Shown: one piece after another, positions 11,017 to 21,743 of the stretch
Layout of the letters: every line of letters starts with the position of its first letter
How positions within the stretch are numbered: position 1 is the first letter of the stretch
NCBI GenBank assembly: GCA_030295235.1
Contig: AP026128.1
Location: forward strand, 186,001-250,000
DNA from: Fistulifera solaris
Taxonomy: Eukaryota; Bacillariophyta; Bacillariophyceae; Naviculales; Stauroneidaceae
DNA length: 64,000 nt
Reading direction: 5' to 3'
Program-made: the position numbers and the translations under genes
The notes under the pieces: model-generated
Database searches by the model: none
What the model saw: only the letters and a program-made list of their open reading frames with translations
What the model was told of the DNA's origin: nothing

Positions 11017-11265
11017 TCAGTAGACGATGCGATGACACTTACCGATAAGACGTTCAAGCTCGTACGGAAGAAACTTCCTTCGTACCGTCAGTATGATTCC
11101 TTTGAACAGGAGGAACGATAAACCGAGAAACCAGAGCAAGCGAGATGCGACTAAGATCATCTGCGACGGTGTTTTGAGGTGCAATGAGGATGCTTCTTCT
11201 GTTTCGTTGTCTAGCGGCGGTAGGTTCATTATGAAACCTGTTATAGTCAGTGGAGCATATTTCAT
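11017..11265 (-). CDS. Possible small membrane protein, 82 residues
   Basis: From an ATG at 11265 the frame encodes MKYAPLTITGFIMNLPP followed by one hydrophobic helix (MILVASRLLWFLGLSFLLF, ending GIIL) and a short basic tail. The frame is also open upstream without an ATG. Coding is not certain: length is near what chance allows, no family is recognised, and a competing open frame lies on the other strand. It could equally be untranslated sequence between genes. Confidence 0.25.
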   Translation of the reverse strand: MKYAPLTITGFIMNLPPLDNETEEASSLHLKTPSQMILVASRLLWFLGLSFLLFKGIILTVRRKFLPYELERLIGKCHRIVY

Positions 11266-11645
11266 GGTTATAATTTGTTTTGTTGGGTTTCTTATTTCTG
11301 TTTCTCGTCGTTGGGGTTGAATAAATGATCCTTGACGTCCCGGTTCGCAATGAGATAGTTCGGGTTTTTGAAAATAATGTGGTTGGGATTTTGGATCACA
11401 AAATTGTGTACCCTCAACGGAAAAGAACAAGAACGCTGATTAAGCATAATTTGTCGCATAAGTTTAGATATACTCTACGTGCTTGTGTAGTCTGTTTCGT
11501 CCGTGAAAAAACACTCGCAGCAACAATAAAACAAGCACGATGATGACGAGTAAACGATTACATCAATATTCACTGAAGTGGGCTAAATATGACTACATTT
11601 CTCTATCCTTTGGGCCCAGTATACCCTCTGCACACGCAATGAGGC

Positions 11646-12787
11646 TTACTTGTACATTTGATCATGCGCGTTGGCCACGCTTGTAGGAGGAACGGCGGCA
11701 ATTCCTTCGTCATCGACGACGACGGCACCTCTTCCGCTTTCCTCATTATCTTCTTCCGAGTAATCGATTTCTTGTTCGTTATGTTTGGCGTAATCATCTT
11801 CCGAATAATCGTGGCTGGGCTTAGCAGCACCGAACAAACGGTACACAGCCGACGCTACCAGTCTAGCCGCGAGAAAGAATGAGGCCCACGAGAAGAAGTA
11901 GAGGGTACTGAACGTAGGAGCCGGTGCATGATTTGAGAACGTAATGAAGGCGACACCGAAGCCCCAAGCTGTGAGGATGGCAATGGAAAGTACCGTTTCC
12001 ACGAGACCTAAACGTGTCGGCAAGCACAGATCCCACATCATCCACAAAAACGCCAAGAAGCCACCAATAGCGCCCAACCAAATGGCGTACTGGAGACGGG
12101 CACACATGGTCGTGTCTTCGTCATCACACAACATGTCTTCGAATTGATGAGAAGCGGACATCATGACAATCAGACTGGAAGCCACGAATGCACCCCAATG
12201 AACAAAGCTGCTGCTATTCTTGTCGTTGCGAGCCACGTCTCGATCGAAGAAAGTACGGAGGGATCCCACCAGAACAACCACGGCGGCAATCAATCCCAAC
12301 CAAGGGAACAGAAACAAATTAGCGTTCACGATTTGACCAAATTCACCCGCGGTGGCTACCGTGTTCTTCGGATTCACAATTGCGGGCATGACGGCCGCCC
12401 AGATTCCTACCGTCAGGAAAGCCTGGTCAAAAGCGAACGAAAATAAAATGAGTAAGCGTTACGTGTTCAAAGATGATGCAACAAGTCTCTGTAGGCGTCA
12501 TGAGAACTTACCAGCACGCATTCGAGCATGTTCCCAGTGAAGTGATGTCGCAGAAACAGAGCCGTCAGGAATCCAAAGAGTGACAAACCGAGGGCACAAA
12601 GAATGGCGGAACCAATCCATTTGATGTTCTTGGGCTGGTTTTTGATGTCCGACAACCCATCGAGGTGCACGGCTTTGGCCGCTGCCACTAAGGCAATTAG
12701 CGCAAAAGCGGTCGCCATGAACCAGCTCGTGTGCTGGCTATCGACCTCGCTGCTGAGCTCATTGCGTGTCGAATGATAGTAAACCAT
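11646..12787 (-). CDS. Multi-pass membrane protein with acidic tail (tandem copy 1)
   Basis: Two exons: 12787-12512 and 12422-11646, separated by an 89-base intron (GTAAGT...GACCAG, phase 0), giving 350 residues. Exon 1 has two hydrophobic segments (WFMATAFALIALVAAAKAV and IGSAILCALGLSLFGFLTAL). Exon 2 begins AFLTVGIWAAVMPAIVNP and adds about five more (FPWLGLIAAVVVLVG, WGAFVASSLIVMM, WLGAIGGFLAFLWMMW, VLSIAILTAWGFGVAFI, LYFFSWASFFLAARLVA). The C-terminal ~65 residues are cytosolic-looking and acidic (HDYSEDDYAK, IDYSEEDNEE) and end GRGAVVVDDEGIAAVPPT...DQMYK. I do not recognise the family. A close paralog follows at 13405-14565 in the same orientation with the same intron position, so this is a tandem duplication. 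A conserved acidic patch CDDEDTTMC lies in a loop between helices. Confidence 0.85.
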
Positions 12788-13404
12788 ATTTGATTTTTCC
12801 GCTATAATTAGTTTTCGATTATTATCAGGAGGTGTTGTGATCTATGACGACAAACTATTCTTAGTTAAATTTATGCTTTGTATGAAAGTAATCAAGGCTA
12901 TTGGGGTTTCACATCACTGCAACTCTATGTTGAACTGACATTTAATGACACTTTTTTCTTTCAGAAATCGATCGGAGATCAGAAAACGGGCAACGCAGCT
13001 GCAAACTATTGAGACACACAGAAGCATTCCGTTTCGATTATTATTAACTTCAAGTGAAGATGTTCAAAGAAAATCTCTTTGCTTCACGGGTAAAAACTTG
13101 GTAGTTAAACTTGGAGCATCTTTAGTCTTAACAAAAATGTTAGATGATCCGAAATACTAAGAAATCAATGAGAAAAGAATGTATACTGAAGACCTAAAGT
13201 TATCTGGACTAGTTGCACTGACACTGGCCACTGGCCACCACTTCATCATTTTAGCGAAAGACCCGGCATCCGTACTAGCACCATTTATTGTAGATTCTCG
13301 AACAGAAACAAATCAAACTTGAAGTTTGAGCTATGAAAAGAAACATACATACAAATAGACTTTTACCAAGAGCCCGCAATCAACTCTTCGACTCGTGGTA
13401 GAGC
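12788..13404. other. Spacer between the tandem membrane-protein copies
   Basis: No gene seen. It should hold the promoter of copy 1 (minus strand, starting at 12787) and the 3' region of copy 2 (ending at 13405). Confidence 0.4.
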
Positions 13405-14565
13405 TCACTTGTAAACTTGATCATGAGCTTTAGCCGCGGTCGTGGGAGGCACGGCGGCGATTCCTTCATCTTCCACGACGACAGCTCCTCTGCCTCGTTC
13501 TTCGTCGTCGTTGTCATCTTCATCAGAGTGCTCGACTTCTTTGGCTTGTACATGATCATCTTCCGAATAATCATCACCAGGCATGACAGCGCCAAACATT
13601 CGGTACACAGCCGACGCTACCAGACCGGCCGCAAGGGCAAATGAGCCCCATGAAAAGAAGTAGAGCGTACTGAACGTGGGAGCCGGGGCATTATCTGAAA
13701 ATGTAATGTAGGTGATACCGAAGCACCAAGCCGTCAGAACGAGAATGGAAAGTACCGTTTCCACCATACTGAAACGATTGGGCAAGCACAGATCCCACAT
13801 CATCCACAAAAACGCCAAGAAGCCACCAATTGCGCCCACCCAAGTGGCATACTGGAGACGATCGCACATGGTCGTGTCTTCGTCGTCGCACATCATGTCT
13901 TCGTATTGACGGGATGCAGCCATCATGACAATCAAACTAGTAGCCACGAAAGCACCCCAGGAAACAAAGGTGCTGCTACTCTTTTCGTCTTTGGCCACGT
14001 CCCTGTCGAAAAACAATCGCATGGATCCCCCCTAGAACAGCCACGGCGGAGATCAAACCCAACCAAGGGAAAACAAATAGGTTGGCGTTGATAATTTGAC
14101 CGAAATCGCCCGCGGTTGCAATGTTATGCTTTGGGTTCATGATAGTGGGTAAGACCGCAGCCCAGATTCCCACAGTAAGGAAAGCCTGGCAGTAAGATAG
14201 TGAAAAGAAGCAAAAAATACCATAAGCAATGCATTCAAATGATGAGAGCACGTCCCACCCCCCCCAAAAAAAACGAAACTTACCAACATGACCTCCAACA
14301 AGTTCCCCACGAAGCGATGACGCAGAAAGAGACCCATGAAAAGGCCGATACTTGCCAAACCAAGAGCACAGATGATAGCCGATCCCACCCATGTGATCTT
14401 TTGGCCCTGATCTTTGAAATCATCGCGGCCGTTAAAACGCTCTAGGTCTTGGAACAAGGACACCAAGGCAATCGTTGCAAAAGCTGCGGCAAGGAACCAG
14501 TTGGTATGCTGGCTGTTGTGCATCTTCCTCTCCTCATAGTGCGCGTTCGGTTGAAGAAACGTCAT
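13405..14565 (-). CDS. Multi-pass membrane protein with acidic tail (tandem copy 2), one frame break
   Basis: Paralog of the gene at 11646-12787. Exon 1 is 14565-14284 and exon 2 is 14185-13405, with a 98-base intron (GTAAGT...CTGCCAG) at exactly the equivalent position. Exon 2 begins AFLTVGIWAAVLPTIMNP, against AFLTVGIWAAVMPAIVNP in copy 1. Within exon 2 the frame breaks at the C6 run 14027-14032: with five C the protein runs GLISAVAVLGGSMRLFFDRDVAKDEKSS, matching copy 1 at FFDRDVARNDKNSS. Restored length is about 353 residues. The loop CDDEDTTMC, the tail motif DYSEDDH and the end GRGAVVVEDEGIAAVPPT...DQVYK are all shared. The break is either a base-call error or a recent loss of one copy; intact similarity on both sides argues for the former. 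Function unknown. Confidence 0.83.
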
Positions 14566-15311
14566 GATAGTAAGCGTATAAACCTGGTGTTTTGCTGTTG
14601 TATTTTCAATTGATATGGTTTTGAAATAATCGAGTTGTCAATGAATGTCACGTATTCATTTTATGCAATCAATCACCCATCAAAGGATCCTGCGCGAAAA
14701 TCTTGCCAACAAACGAACTCAAATTCGCGAACTCTATTTTCCTAAAGAACGATGTCGATCGATGAGAACACACATAAATACGTTACATATTTCCCGACTG
14801 GTAGAACCATTCTTTCTCTGTACACCTTGCATTTCATTAGATGTTCGAAGAACGATCACCCGGCTTCGGTTGCCTTTCGCGATTCGTAATTGCTTCATTC
14901 CGGCTGTCGAAGGCTGTGGCACAGCCGGTAAGCGGTTCGTTTTCTCTTCCAAACGTATCTTTTTGGGATGGTTTTGCGAACTCTGGTTGTCAGCGAATGG
15001 TGCAATAATGTCAGCAACACGCGAATAACCGCCCGTTCGCAGAGAAAAAAATGAATTAGTACCTGTACGATAAAATGAGGATTATGAATTACTATCTTGT
15101 CCGTCTGTACTGGTACGTCGATTTTTATGTCTGTCGTAGGTTCGACAACAGGCCATCGACCAAGAAAAACAAAACGCAGAAATTTTTTATACGTCAAAAA
15201 ATCATCTTTTTCTTAATTTGAATTTCTACGTCTCTACCAATCTACCTCGAAACAAAGTGCGATAACACAGAAGGAAACGATCATAAGTGCACGTTTCCTA
15301 CCAACAGCACC
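14566..15311. other. Divergent intergenic region, coding content unclear
   Basis: Lies between the minus-strand membrane gene (starts 14565) and the plus-strand HEATR3-like gene (starts 15312), so it should hold both promoters. Short open frames exist on both strands (for example 14734-14952 and 14895-15197 on minus, with a possible GTACTA donor near 15060), but none is supported by similarity or by a good start, so I do not call a gene. Confidence 0.35.
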
Positions 15312-17356
15312 ATGGGGAAGAACGCGAAACGCAAACATCGGCGGAAACAAGACAAGAAACCAGAAGACGAACGAGTCGTCCACGAAGGACCGTCGATTGT
15401 GGCGAAACTCCGACACAATGATGCCAAACTGCGTCATGCCGCTTTAGCGGCATTAGTTCATACATCCTCGACGATGCATCCGAGTATTTTACAGGCAGTA
15501 CGCGATCAGTTGATGGATCGTTCACATACCGAATGTGCCTCCATGGCGGCGGCGTGTTTGTCCAACTTTTTGGCGTTTTCGTTGGAGAAGGACGACGCCT
15601 ATCATGTTTTGACGGCGGGATGGGTCTTGTTGCTGGTGGAGCGGCTCCGTGATTGTTACCAACAAATAGAGTCTAGTAACAGTGGCACGACAGTACTGTC
15701 GTCGACACAACTCTATTTGCTTTGGGAATTGGCCGAACGGTGCTGGACGTGTCTGGTGCATCTGGTAGAGAACAATCCTTTGGCTATGGAACGGTTGCTG
15801 CGTTCCGCTTCCTTACAACAAGATGTGATGCAACTGTTAGTTTCGTCTCTGCATCTCAAGTGCAGTGCCGATCACCAAACCTTGGCCGACGCTCTGCACA
15901 TCACGGCGAGTCGATGCTTGCATTCCATGTGGGATGATAATGGGGAATTGATTGCAGCATGGGCTGTCACGCCCACTGTGCAACAATCACTGGAATTGCT
16001 GATTTCATTTCTTCGCGATACAGCTTCGACGACGGCTCGCCTACATGTCATTGGGGCCTGGTTTTCCTTTTGGAGTTGGACACAACTGCATCCGTACCAG
16101 TGGGGGACGATACAGCCGTCAACTGTGCTGCATGATTGTCTCACGATCTTGCGGCAAACATTGGTCTGGGATGCTCCGGCACGTGCTGTGCAAATCTCGC
16201 ATCTCTTGGCACTGTTCCAAACGTTCCAGAAGGAGGAAGCAGATGAAGTATTGGAAAAGCAAATTGTATCGGAGCAACAGAAAAGAAAGAACCGGCAAAG
16301 CTTATTGCCCGTCGCTTAAAAGAGAAACGAAAACAAGACGAAAGCCATCCCAAGGCTTCAACGACAGAAACCTCGATAGATTCAGTAATGCAAGAAGAAG
16401 CAAGCATGGATTGGGAATCGGCTTTGGACCATTGGTTGTCTTCAATACGACCGCTCCAACTGGCATTGGAGATTACCGCAAATCTTTCGGTGGGAGGATC
16501 TCCATTGAATGAAGTTGGGGATGATGATGACGATGAGCTCATGGTAGAGAGCCACCTGCATGGTAACGCACAACTACTTCAACTCTTACTCGATACAGGA
16601 GTTCCAGATTGCATTGTCGATTTAATGAGGCAATTGTACCAACCCATATGGGGTTTCGGGGGTCTGCTGGACGCCCCAGCTGCTATTCGAGGTGCCATTG
16701 GTGATTTGCAATCCAAGGTTGCCGTCTGTGTTGGGCATTGTGTCACGAGTCTTCAAGATAGTCATCGTTCCTGGAACGTGGACGCAGTAGCATTGTGGCA
16801 TCACTTGACACAGGTGTCACGGGCTGCCGCGGATGAAAATGCAACAGAATCACTATTTGCATCAATGGTCATGACCCTACAAAGTGCAAAAGGAAATGTT
16901 ATTCTTCAGTCGTTTGAATTGAAAGATGTGGAATTCTTACTGGATCAGCTTAAACAGACCAAGTCTACGGTCGCGGCACGAGACTTGATCTGTATGCTCG
17001 GTATCATTCTGTGTAGTAGCTTCGAACGCGATGGCTTTCGCTACCATACTTCTGAAGTAAATGAAACGGTCGCTAAAACTCTCGTTGACATGGGTGCAAA
17101 CGCAGCGGAGCGTCAATGTGCCATAATAATGTCAGAAACGTTCCGTGTTCTCATGGATGTATACGGCAACGATGATTGCTTCCCGCAAAATTTTGACTCG
17201 CTGAACGTTTTGGGCTACTTTCAAAAGTATGTTCCCGCATTCAAGCAATGCATTCACATGTCACGCGATGCGAGCCCCGACGACATCATGCAATGGAAAG
17301 AGACAGCTTCCAATGCCTCCCGATTTATCCAGTACAAAAAGGGATATGGTAACTAA
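15312..17356 (+). CDS. HEATR3/Syo1-like ARM/HEAT-repeat protein, one frame break
   Basis: Starts MGKNAKRKHRRKQDKKP, the short basic N-terminus of the Syo1/HEATR3 family, then KLRHNDAKLRHAALAAL and successive amphipathic helices of ARM/HEAT type. The C-terminus (ERQCAIIMSETFRVLMDVYG...FKQCIHM...ASRFIQYKKGYGN) also fits the family. Syo1 carries ribosomal proteins uL18 and uL5 and 5S rRNA into the nucleus for assembly of the large-subunit central protuberance. The first frame ends at 16319 and the second is open from before 16283. Adding one A to the A4 run at 16281-16284 gives a smooth join, KKKEPAKLIARRLKEKRKQDE, and a total of about 681 residues, close to HEATR3. An acidic loop (GDDDDDELM) lies around residue 400. 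I give it as one gene; the break may be a sequence error. Confidence 0.8.
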
Positions 17357-17436
17357 AGCAATGCCGAATTTAGTCCTAGTTTTTTTAATGAAGCATTTGT
17401 ACAGTAAAACAAGAAAGAGGTGCACAGCACATGAAA

Positions 17437-18078
17437 CTATGCCAGAACAGGCTCCCTGGCTTGTTCTGCTTGTGGTACTTCTTGGTTCTCCGGTACTTTG
17501 ATGTCGGGCAGTTTGTTGGAAGGTACATCCGGCAATTCGATCTTTTCTTCTGGCATTCCATTCACCTCCAAGTCCAATGCTAGAAGCTCGGCTTCTACCG
17601 CCTCTTCGTCTGCTGCAGATAGTGTCGGCACCGCAGAGAGAATTTCAGTGATTTCATTTTCTACTTCGATTTCTTCTTTGATTTCATCCATCAGATTCAG
17701 AACATCATCCACAGTTGTTTCCTCGTGCATCTTCTTCAAACTATCTTTGCCCGCAGCCAGTGCTAACAGCAATTTGCTCTCGTTTTGCTTCGAGTCGATC
17801 GTTTCGACCATTTTCAATACATTCAATAGTTGGTCTTCGCACGTGGCGGCCTGTGTTTGCTTGTATTTGCGCAGACGCAGTATTCCTAAGGCACGCTCCT
17901 TTTTACCTGCGTCGCGAGCAATGCGAGCTTGCTGCACCAGCCGCGCATCGTCATTTTCTAATTTGCTGCGATATTTTTGCAAACGGTCGCGAGCATTCTT
18001 CAAGTCGAGAATGGCGCGATCAATGTCAGTAATTTCGGGCTTTTTCGGGGCGCTTTTCTTACTCAAAGCTCCTCCCAT
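17437..18078 (-). CDS. VPS20: ESCRT-III subunit Vps20/CHMP6
   Basis: A 213-residue Snf7-family protein. It begins MGGALSKKSAPKKPEIT, with Gly2 in an N-myristoylation context as in CHMP6/Vps20. The Snf7 core follows: a basic helical hairpin DIDRAILDLKNARDRLQKYRSKL...ARDAGKKERALGILRLRKYK, then LNVLKMVETIDSKQNESKLLLAL and the acidic regulatory half VDDVLNLMDEIKEEIEVENEIT. Vps20 links ESCRT-II to Snf7 polymerisation on endosomal membranes during cargo sorting and membrane scission. The C-terminal 60 residues are Glu/Pro-rich, somewhat longer than in the animal protein. The frame is intact. It faces the HEATR3-like gene tail to tail across 80 bases. Assignment to Vps20 rather than another Snf7 class rests on the myristoyl motif and the N-terminal hairpin. 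Confidence 0.88.
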   Translation of the reverse strand: MGGALSKKSAPKKPEITDIDRAILDLKNARDRLQKYRSKLENDDARLVQQARIARDAGKKERALGILRLRKYKQTQAATCEDQLLNVLKMVETIDSKQNESKLLLALAAGKDSLKKMHEETTVDDVLNLMDEIKEEIEVENEITEILSAVPTLSAADEEAVEAELLALDLEVNGMPEEKIELPDVPSNKLPDIKVPENQEVPQAEQAREPVLA

Positions 18079-18842
18079 TGTGAATTGTTGGTTGCTGGAC
18101 GATATTATATTTATCTAAAACAAACAATACGCTCGATTTGAACTTTCAACAAAGCTTACCTGGTATTACCGTCCTCGTCATTCGAAGCATTTCATTGTTC
18201 GTGCGGTTGAGAACATGCGGGGGAGGAATATATTCATGACTGCGCAGTAAAATAAATCACGACAGATGACTGTGTCTCACTGGTAATTTTCACGCCGACG
18301 TGGACGGAAGGACCGAAACGCAGGAACCAGGGCGACGGAAACGGAAACGGAGACCGGAAACGGAAAATCACAGATTTCCGAACTAGTGGCAAGGGAAGGA
18401 AACACCGAGTCAGCAAAGAATGCTGGCATATGACCGTGTCGATCACAAATATCACAGCTGACATAAGACAGAGTCACAAAACAACTGCAATAATAGGCCA
18501 TTCGGTTTGTCCGTTACGGAGAAGGGAGACGTACGGAGTAGTTGCGAAAAAGGATTAGCTCTAGGTGCTCTAGTTAATGAGAAAACACACGGCTCCAGCT
18601 CCAGCTAATGGTTTTATGCGGCTACGTTCATGTGAACAATCCCCAAACCAAGATTTGCGAGTTGCGAGATACTCCGCAGAAAAGAGTGAAGATGGTTGTC
18701 ACTTGTCACTTCTCAATGTATTGGAAAGTGAGAAACAGAAACCGGCTGTGGATTGAGGATAGCCAAGGAGGAGTGTTATGCCTTACGATATGGTTATTCG
18801 TAAGGCTTAGGTTTCTGTGTACGAGACAAAGTGCCTTTTTGA
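18079..18842. other. Intergenic upstream of ESCRT gene, left flank of a foldback element
   Basis: No gene seen. The first few hundred bases include the promoter of the minus-strand Vps20 gene. A GGAAACGGAAACGGAGACCGGAAACGG simple repeat lies near 18335. Confidence 0.35.
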
Positions 18843-18968
18843 TACAGCCGGTGTCCGACCGTCTCAAGTCTCAACACCAAGTAGCCCACGTAGAACATGT
18901 ACCAGAAAATTTCTGCCGTGTAAATTTACGTACAAATGCCCATTTTTCATACCCTTTTTCTATTTCAC

Positions 18969-19199
18969 CAGTAACTCGTATGAATGATATTTTTATACAG
19001 ATAAATTCACAATTTTACAAGGAACAACAAAGTAGGGGGATGTCCACGAGATTGGCATTACTTCCGGAGCTACAGAGGTTGAAATTCAGTTCCTGTCATT
19101 TCACAAGTAATGCCAATCTCGTGGACATCCCCCTATTTTGTTGTTCCTTGTAAAATTCTGAAAATATCTATATAAAAATATTATTCATACGAGTTACTG
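18969..19199. mobile_element. Nested inverted-repeat element in the left arm
   Basis: Bounded by CAGTAACTCG and CGAGTTACTG. The two halves (about 18969-19062 and 19107-19199) pair almost perfectly around a loop of about 44 bases. The right arm of the host foldback lacks this segment and reads TTTCACCAGGAAACGGCG in complement, i.e. an empty site. A clean target-site duplication is not seen: only CAG is left at the empty site, which could be an excision footprint. Confidence 0.72.
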
Positions 19200-19439
19200 G
19201 AAACGGCGTTAAAAATCTGCCGCGGCACACATCTGTCTCAGAATCACTAAAATATACATTATCAGCTAGAGTAAAAACGTACTGACTGTTATGAAGTGCT
19301 TTTGTTCTGTATAGCTGATAGATAATCAAGTGCCCTTATGAGCACGTTTTGAACTTATTGATATGCCTCTAAATGCAAAACTCCGCACCTCGCAGATTAC
19401 GCCTTGGGCCTAGTGGACGCAGCAAATGCTGCGCAGCAA

Positions 19440-19799
19440 CTAGTGGTTGGTCTCGAGAGGGCAGTTCTCGAGAGTCTCGAGAATCGAATTTTGAATTTTC
19501 ACTCTCAACTCTCATGAATTTCGATAAAATTCATGAGATGAGAGTGTCTGGCCGTCGCCCGTATAAAATACAAGGGTTCTGGCCGTCGATCGACCATTTC
19601 TCACGTCTATTTCCTACGAAGAAGTCAGTCTCGCGATCCACAACTAACCGTGACTGGAACTTAGTACTAAATATCCGATAGTACTTCGTTTCCGACAAAA
19701 ATCTCCAATTCTCGAGATTCTCGAGAGTCTCATGAGTTGGAAAGTGCAATTCTCGACTCTCATCTCGGTCCTGGTTGAAAGCATGAGACCGAACACTAG
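19440..19799. mobile_element. Nested 360 bp MITE with 6 bp target-site duplication
   Basis: Ends are CTAGTGGTTGGTCTC and GAGACCGAACACTAG, imperfect inverted repeats, with inner TCTCGAGA-rich inverted segments. The duplication CAGCAA is present at 19434-19439 and 19800-19805. Removing the element and one CAGCAA restores exactly the sequence of the right arm (GCGCAGCAACAGCAAATGC), so the insertion is well supported. Confidence 0.85.
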
Positions 19800-20209
19800 C
19801 AGCAACAGCAAATGCTGCGTGGGCGCAGCAATTGCTGCGCAGCAACAGCAAATACTGTGTCGCAGCAGATTTTGCTGGCTCACGACAGAACGTCGTCTCG
19901 AGAACGTATGAGCTGCAAAGTACTAAATAATTTGGCTGCTATTCGAAACGCGACGTCTTTCGTTCAACACACTTTAAGCCGCATACCTGGAAATCAAATC
20001 TCTCGACGAGCAAAGTGGGTTTTTTGCGCCGAGACCGAAAAACGAAAAATGGCACGACTAAAACGAGTCCCGTACGTTAGGGAAGTGACTCGTCGTCGAC
20101 AGAAATGCTAACCAGGCATAATCACAACAGTAAAACTAACAAATCAAACCATCAATTATCACTAAAGACTACTTCCTTTCTTTTTCTAATTTGTCGCGGC
20201 GAATTGCTT

Positions 20210-20625
20210 AGCGAACGCAGCCATGAAAAATTGTCTTCTCAAACTCCATGTACTCCTTGCGCGAGAGGCGGATTTGTTCGGGGCTTTTTGACTTACCAAG
20301 CCATTCTTGATGTCTTGCCGAAGCAGCTCTTGTGCGGTAGTCATGTCAAATACCTTTTCTCCTTTGCGGTTGAGTGGTGAACGTGGATAAAGCCGCCGAC
20401 TGTTGATAAATGCGTCTTCCAGTCAACTTGGCTTGCCTGTAATCTGTGGTCTGCTAGACGGGCTTTGAATTGGCTAAAAGGAACATGGGCGAATTCAACC
20501 ATTTTGCCATATTTCGCCCAAGCACTCCTTTTCGTCAAGAGACAACCTTTTAATTCAAGTTCCGTGATAATGATCACGCGAGCCTCACTGTTTCGCCAAT
20601 CAATCGGTTTTCTACGTTCCGCCAT
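20210..20625 (-). pseudogene. Coding remnant inside the foldback element
   Basis: A minus-strand frame from an ATG at 20625 encodes MAERRKPIDWRNSEARVIII, then a stretch with LELKGCLLTKRSAWAKYGK and FSQFKARLADHRLQ, about 94 residues. The reading then continues in a second frame as VFDMTTAQELLRQDIKNGL and in a third as RKEYMEFEKTIF near 20245. The pattern (W-x-N-S, KGCL, a RL-x-x-R helix, DI-x-x-G, R-x-EY) looks like a real protein family rather than chance, but I cannot name it. A GTATTT or GTAAGT splice donor could explain part of the frame change. It may be a captured host gene fragment or a transposon-borne ORF. Confidence 0.5.
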
Positions 20626-20770
20626 GCTATTACGCTCAAAGTAACTTTGTGTTGATCAACTGACAATTCGCAATAGTGTGTTCGATCAATTTTCTTTGCA
20701 ACAAGCTTGCGCGTCGGGTGATGATGCGGCTTAAAAGTGCGTTGAACGAAAGACATCGCGTTTCGAATAG

Positions 20771-21241
20771 CACATAGGAGTAAGTAGAAACCCTGGGATG
20801 AAGACATGTCTGTTTTCAACCGTTGATAGTTTCACCGCTTAAACCAACGTTTGTCCGTCGTCAGACCCTTATGCGCTGCTGCTCCGAAATTTTCACCGCG
20901 TAACAGCACGACAAAAGGCTGACCTTAGTGGGCCTACCTTAATACGAAAGTATGGTCCGACCCTTGGTCGTGATACTAAATTGTTTTGAAATATTAAGAA
21001 AGAAAGATTTGCAATGACGGCCAAAGGTCGGACCATACTTTGATTATGTTGTTGACATGCAAAGATCGATCATTTTGCCGTGATAATTACACGGTGCAGC
21101 ATTTTCAAAGATCGATATTCGACCCATTTTGACCGATGTCGCACTATGTACAGTGACAGATAAGCTCATAATACGGCGTATCGCGTAAAAAACGGTCGAG
21201 AACAGACATGTCTTCATCCCAGGGTTTCTACTTACTCCTAT
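20771..21241. mobile_element. Nested 471 bp inverted-repeat element with 6 bp target-site duplication
   Basis: GAATAG occurs on both sides (20765-20770 and 21242-21247). The ends pair over about 45 bp (ATAGGAGTAAGTAGAAACCC at the left and its complement at the right; the left end has three extra bases, CAC). The left arm of the host foldback has a single GAATAG at the matching site, confirming an empty site. Inside, AAAGTATGGTCCGACC at 20947 and its complement at 21027 form a second hairpin. Confidence 0.83.
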
Positions 21242-21743
21242 GAATAGCAGCCAAATTATTTAGTACTTTGCAGCTCATACGTTCTCGAGACGACGTTCTG
21301 TCATGAGCCAGCAAAATCTGCTGCGACACAGCATTTGCTGCGCGCACGCAGCATTTGCTGTTGCTGCGCAGCATTTGCTGCGTCCACGCAGCGTTTGCTG
21401 CGTCCACTAGGCCCAAGGCGTAATCTGCGAGGTGCGGAGTTTTGCATTTATAGGCATAGCAATAAGTTCAAAACGTGCTCATAAGTGCACTCGATTATCT
21501 ATGAGCTATACCGTACAAAAGCATTTCATAACAGTCAGTACGTTTTTACTCTAGCTGATAATGTATATTTTAGTGATTCTGAGACAGATGTGTGCCGCGG
21601 CAGATTTTTAACGCCGTTTCCTGGTGAAATAGAAAAAGGGTATGAAAAATGGGCATTTTGTACGTAAAATTACACGGGAGAAATTTTCTGGTCCATGTTC
21701 TACGAGGGCTACTTGGTGTTGAGACGGTCGGACACCAGCTGTA

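Larger units (their letters stand above)
18843..21743. mobile_element. 2.9 kb foldback transposon with long inverted arms
   Basis: The outer ends are TACAGCCGGTGTCCGACCG (18843 on) and its near-complement ending at 21743. The arms pair over about 550 bp each once later insertions are removed: left arm 18843 to about 19985, right arm about 20722 to 21743. Shared landmarks include GCCGCGGCAGATTTTTAACG, the AAAACTCCGCACCTCGCAG segment, runs of TGCTGCGCAGCAA palindromes, and TTTGGCTGCTATTCGAAACG. The unique centre (about 19985-20722) holds a minus-strand coding remnant. No target-site duplication is clear at the outer ends. The long arms and small centre suggest a non-autonomous foldback DNA transposon; I cannot assign a superfamily. 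Confidence 0.82.

Noticed and set aside
18972-19198. Clean target-site duplication for the nested element in the left arm
   Set aside because: Flanks share at most one to three bases (CAG); the other two nested elements have 6 bp, so I do not claim a duplication here.
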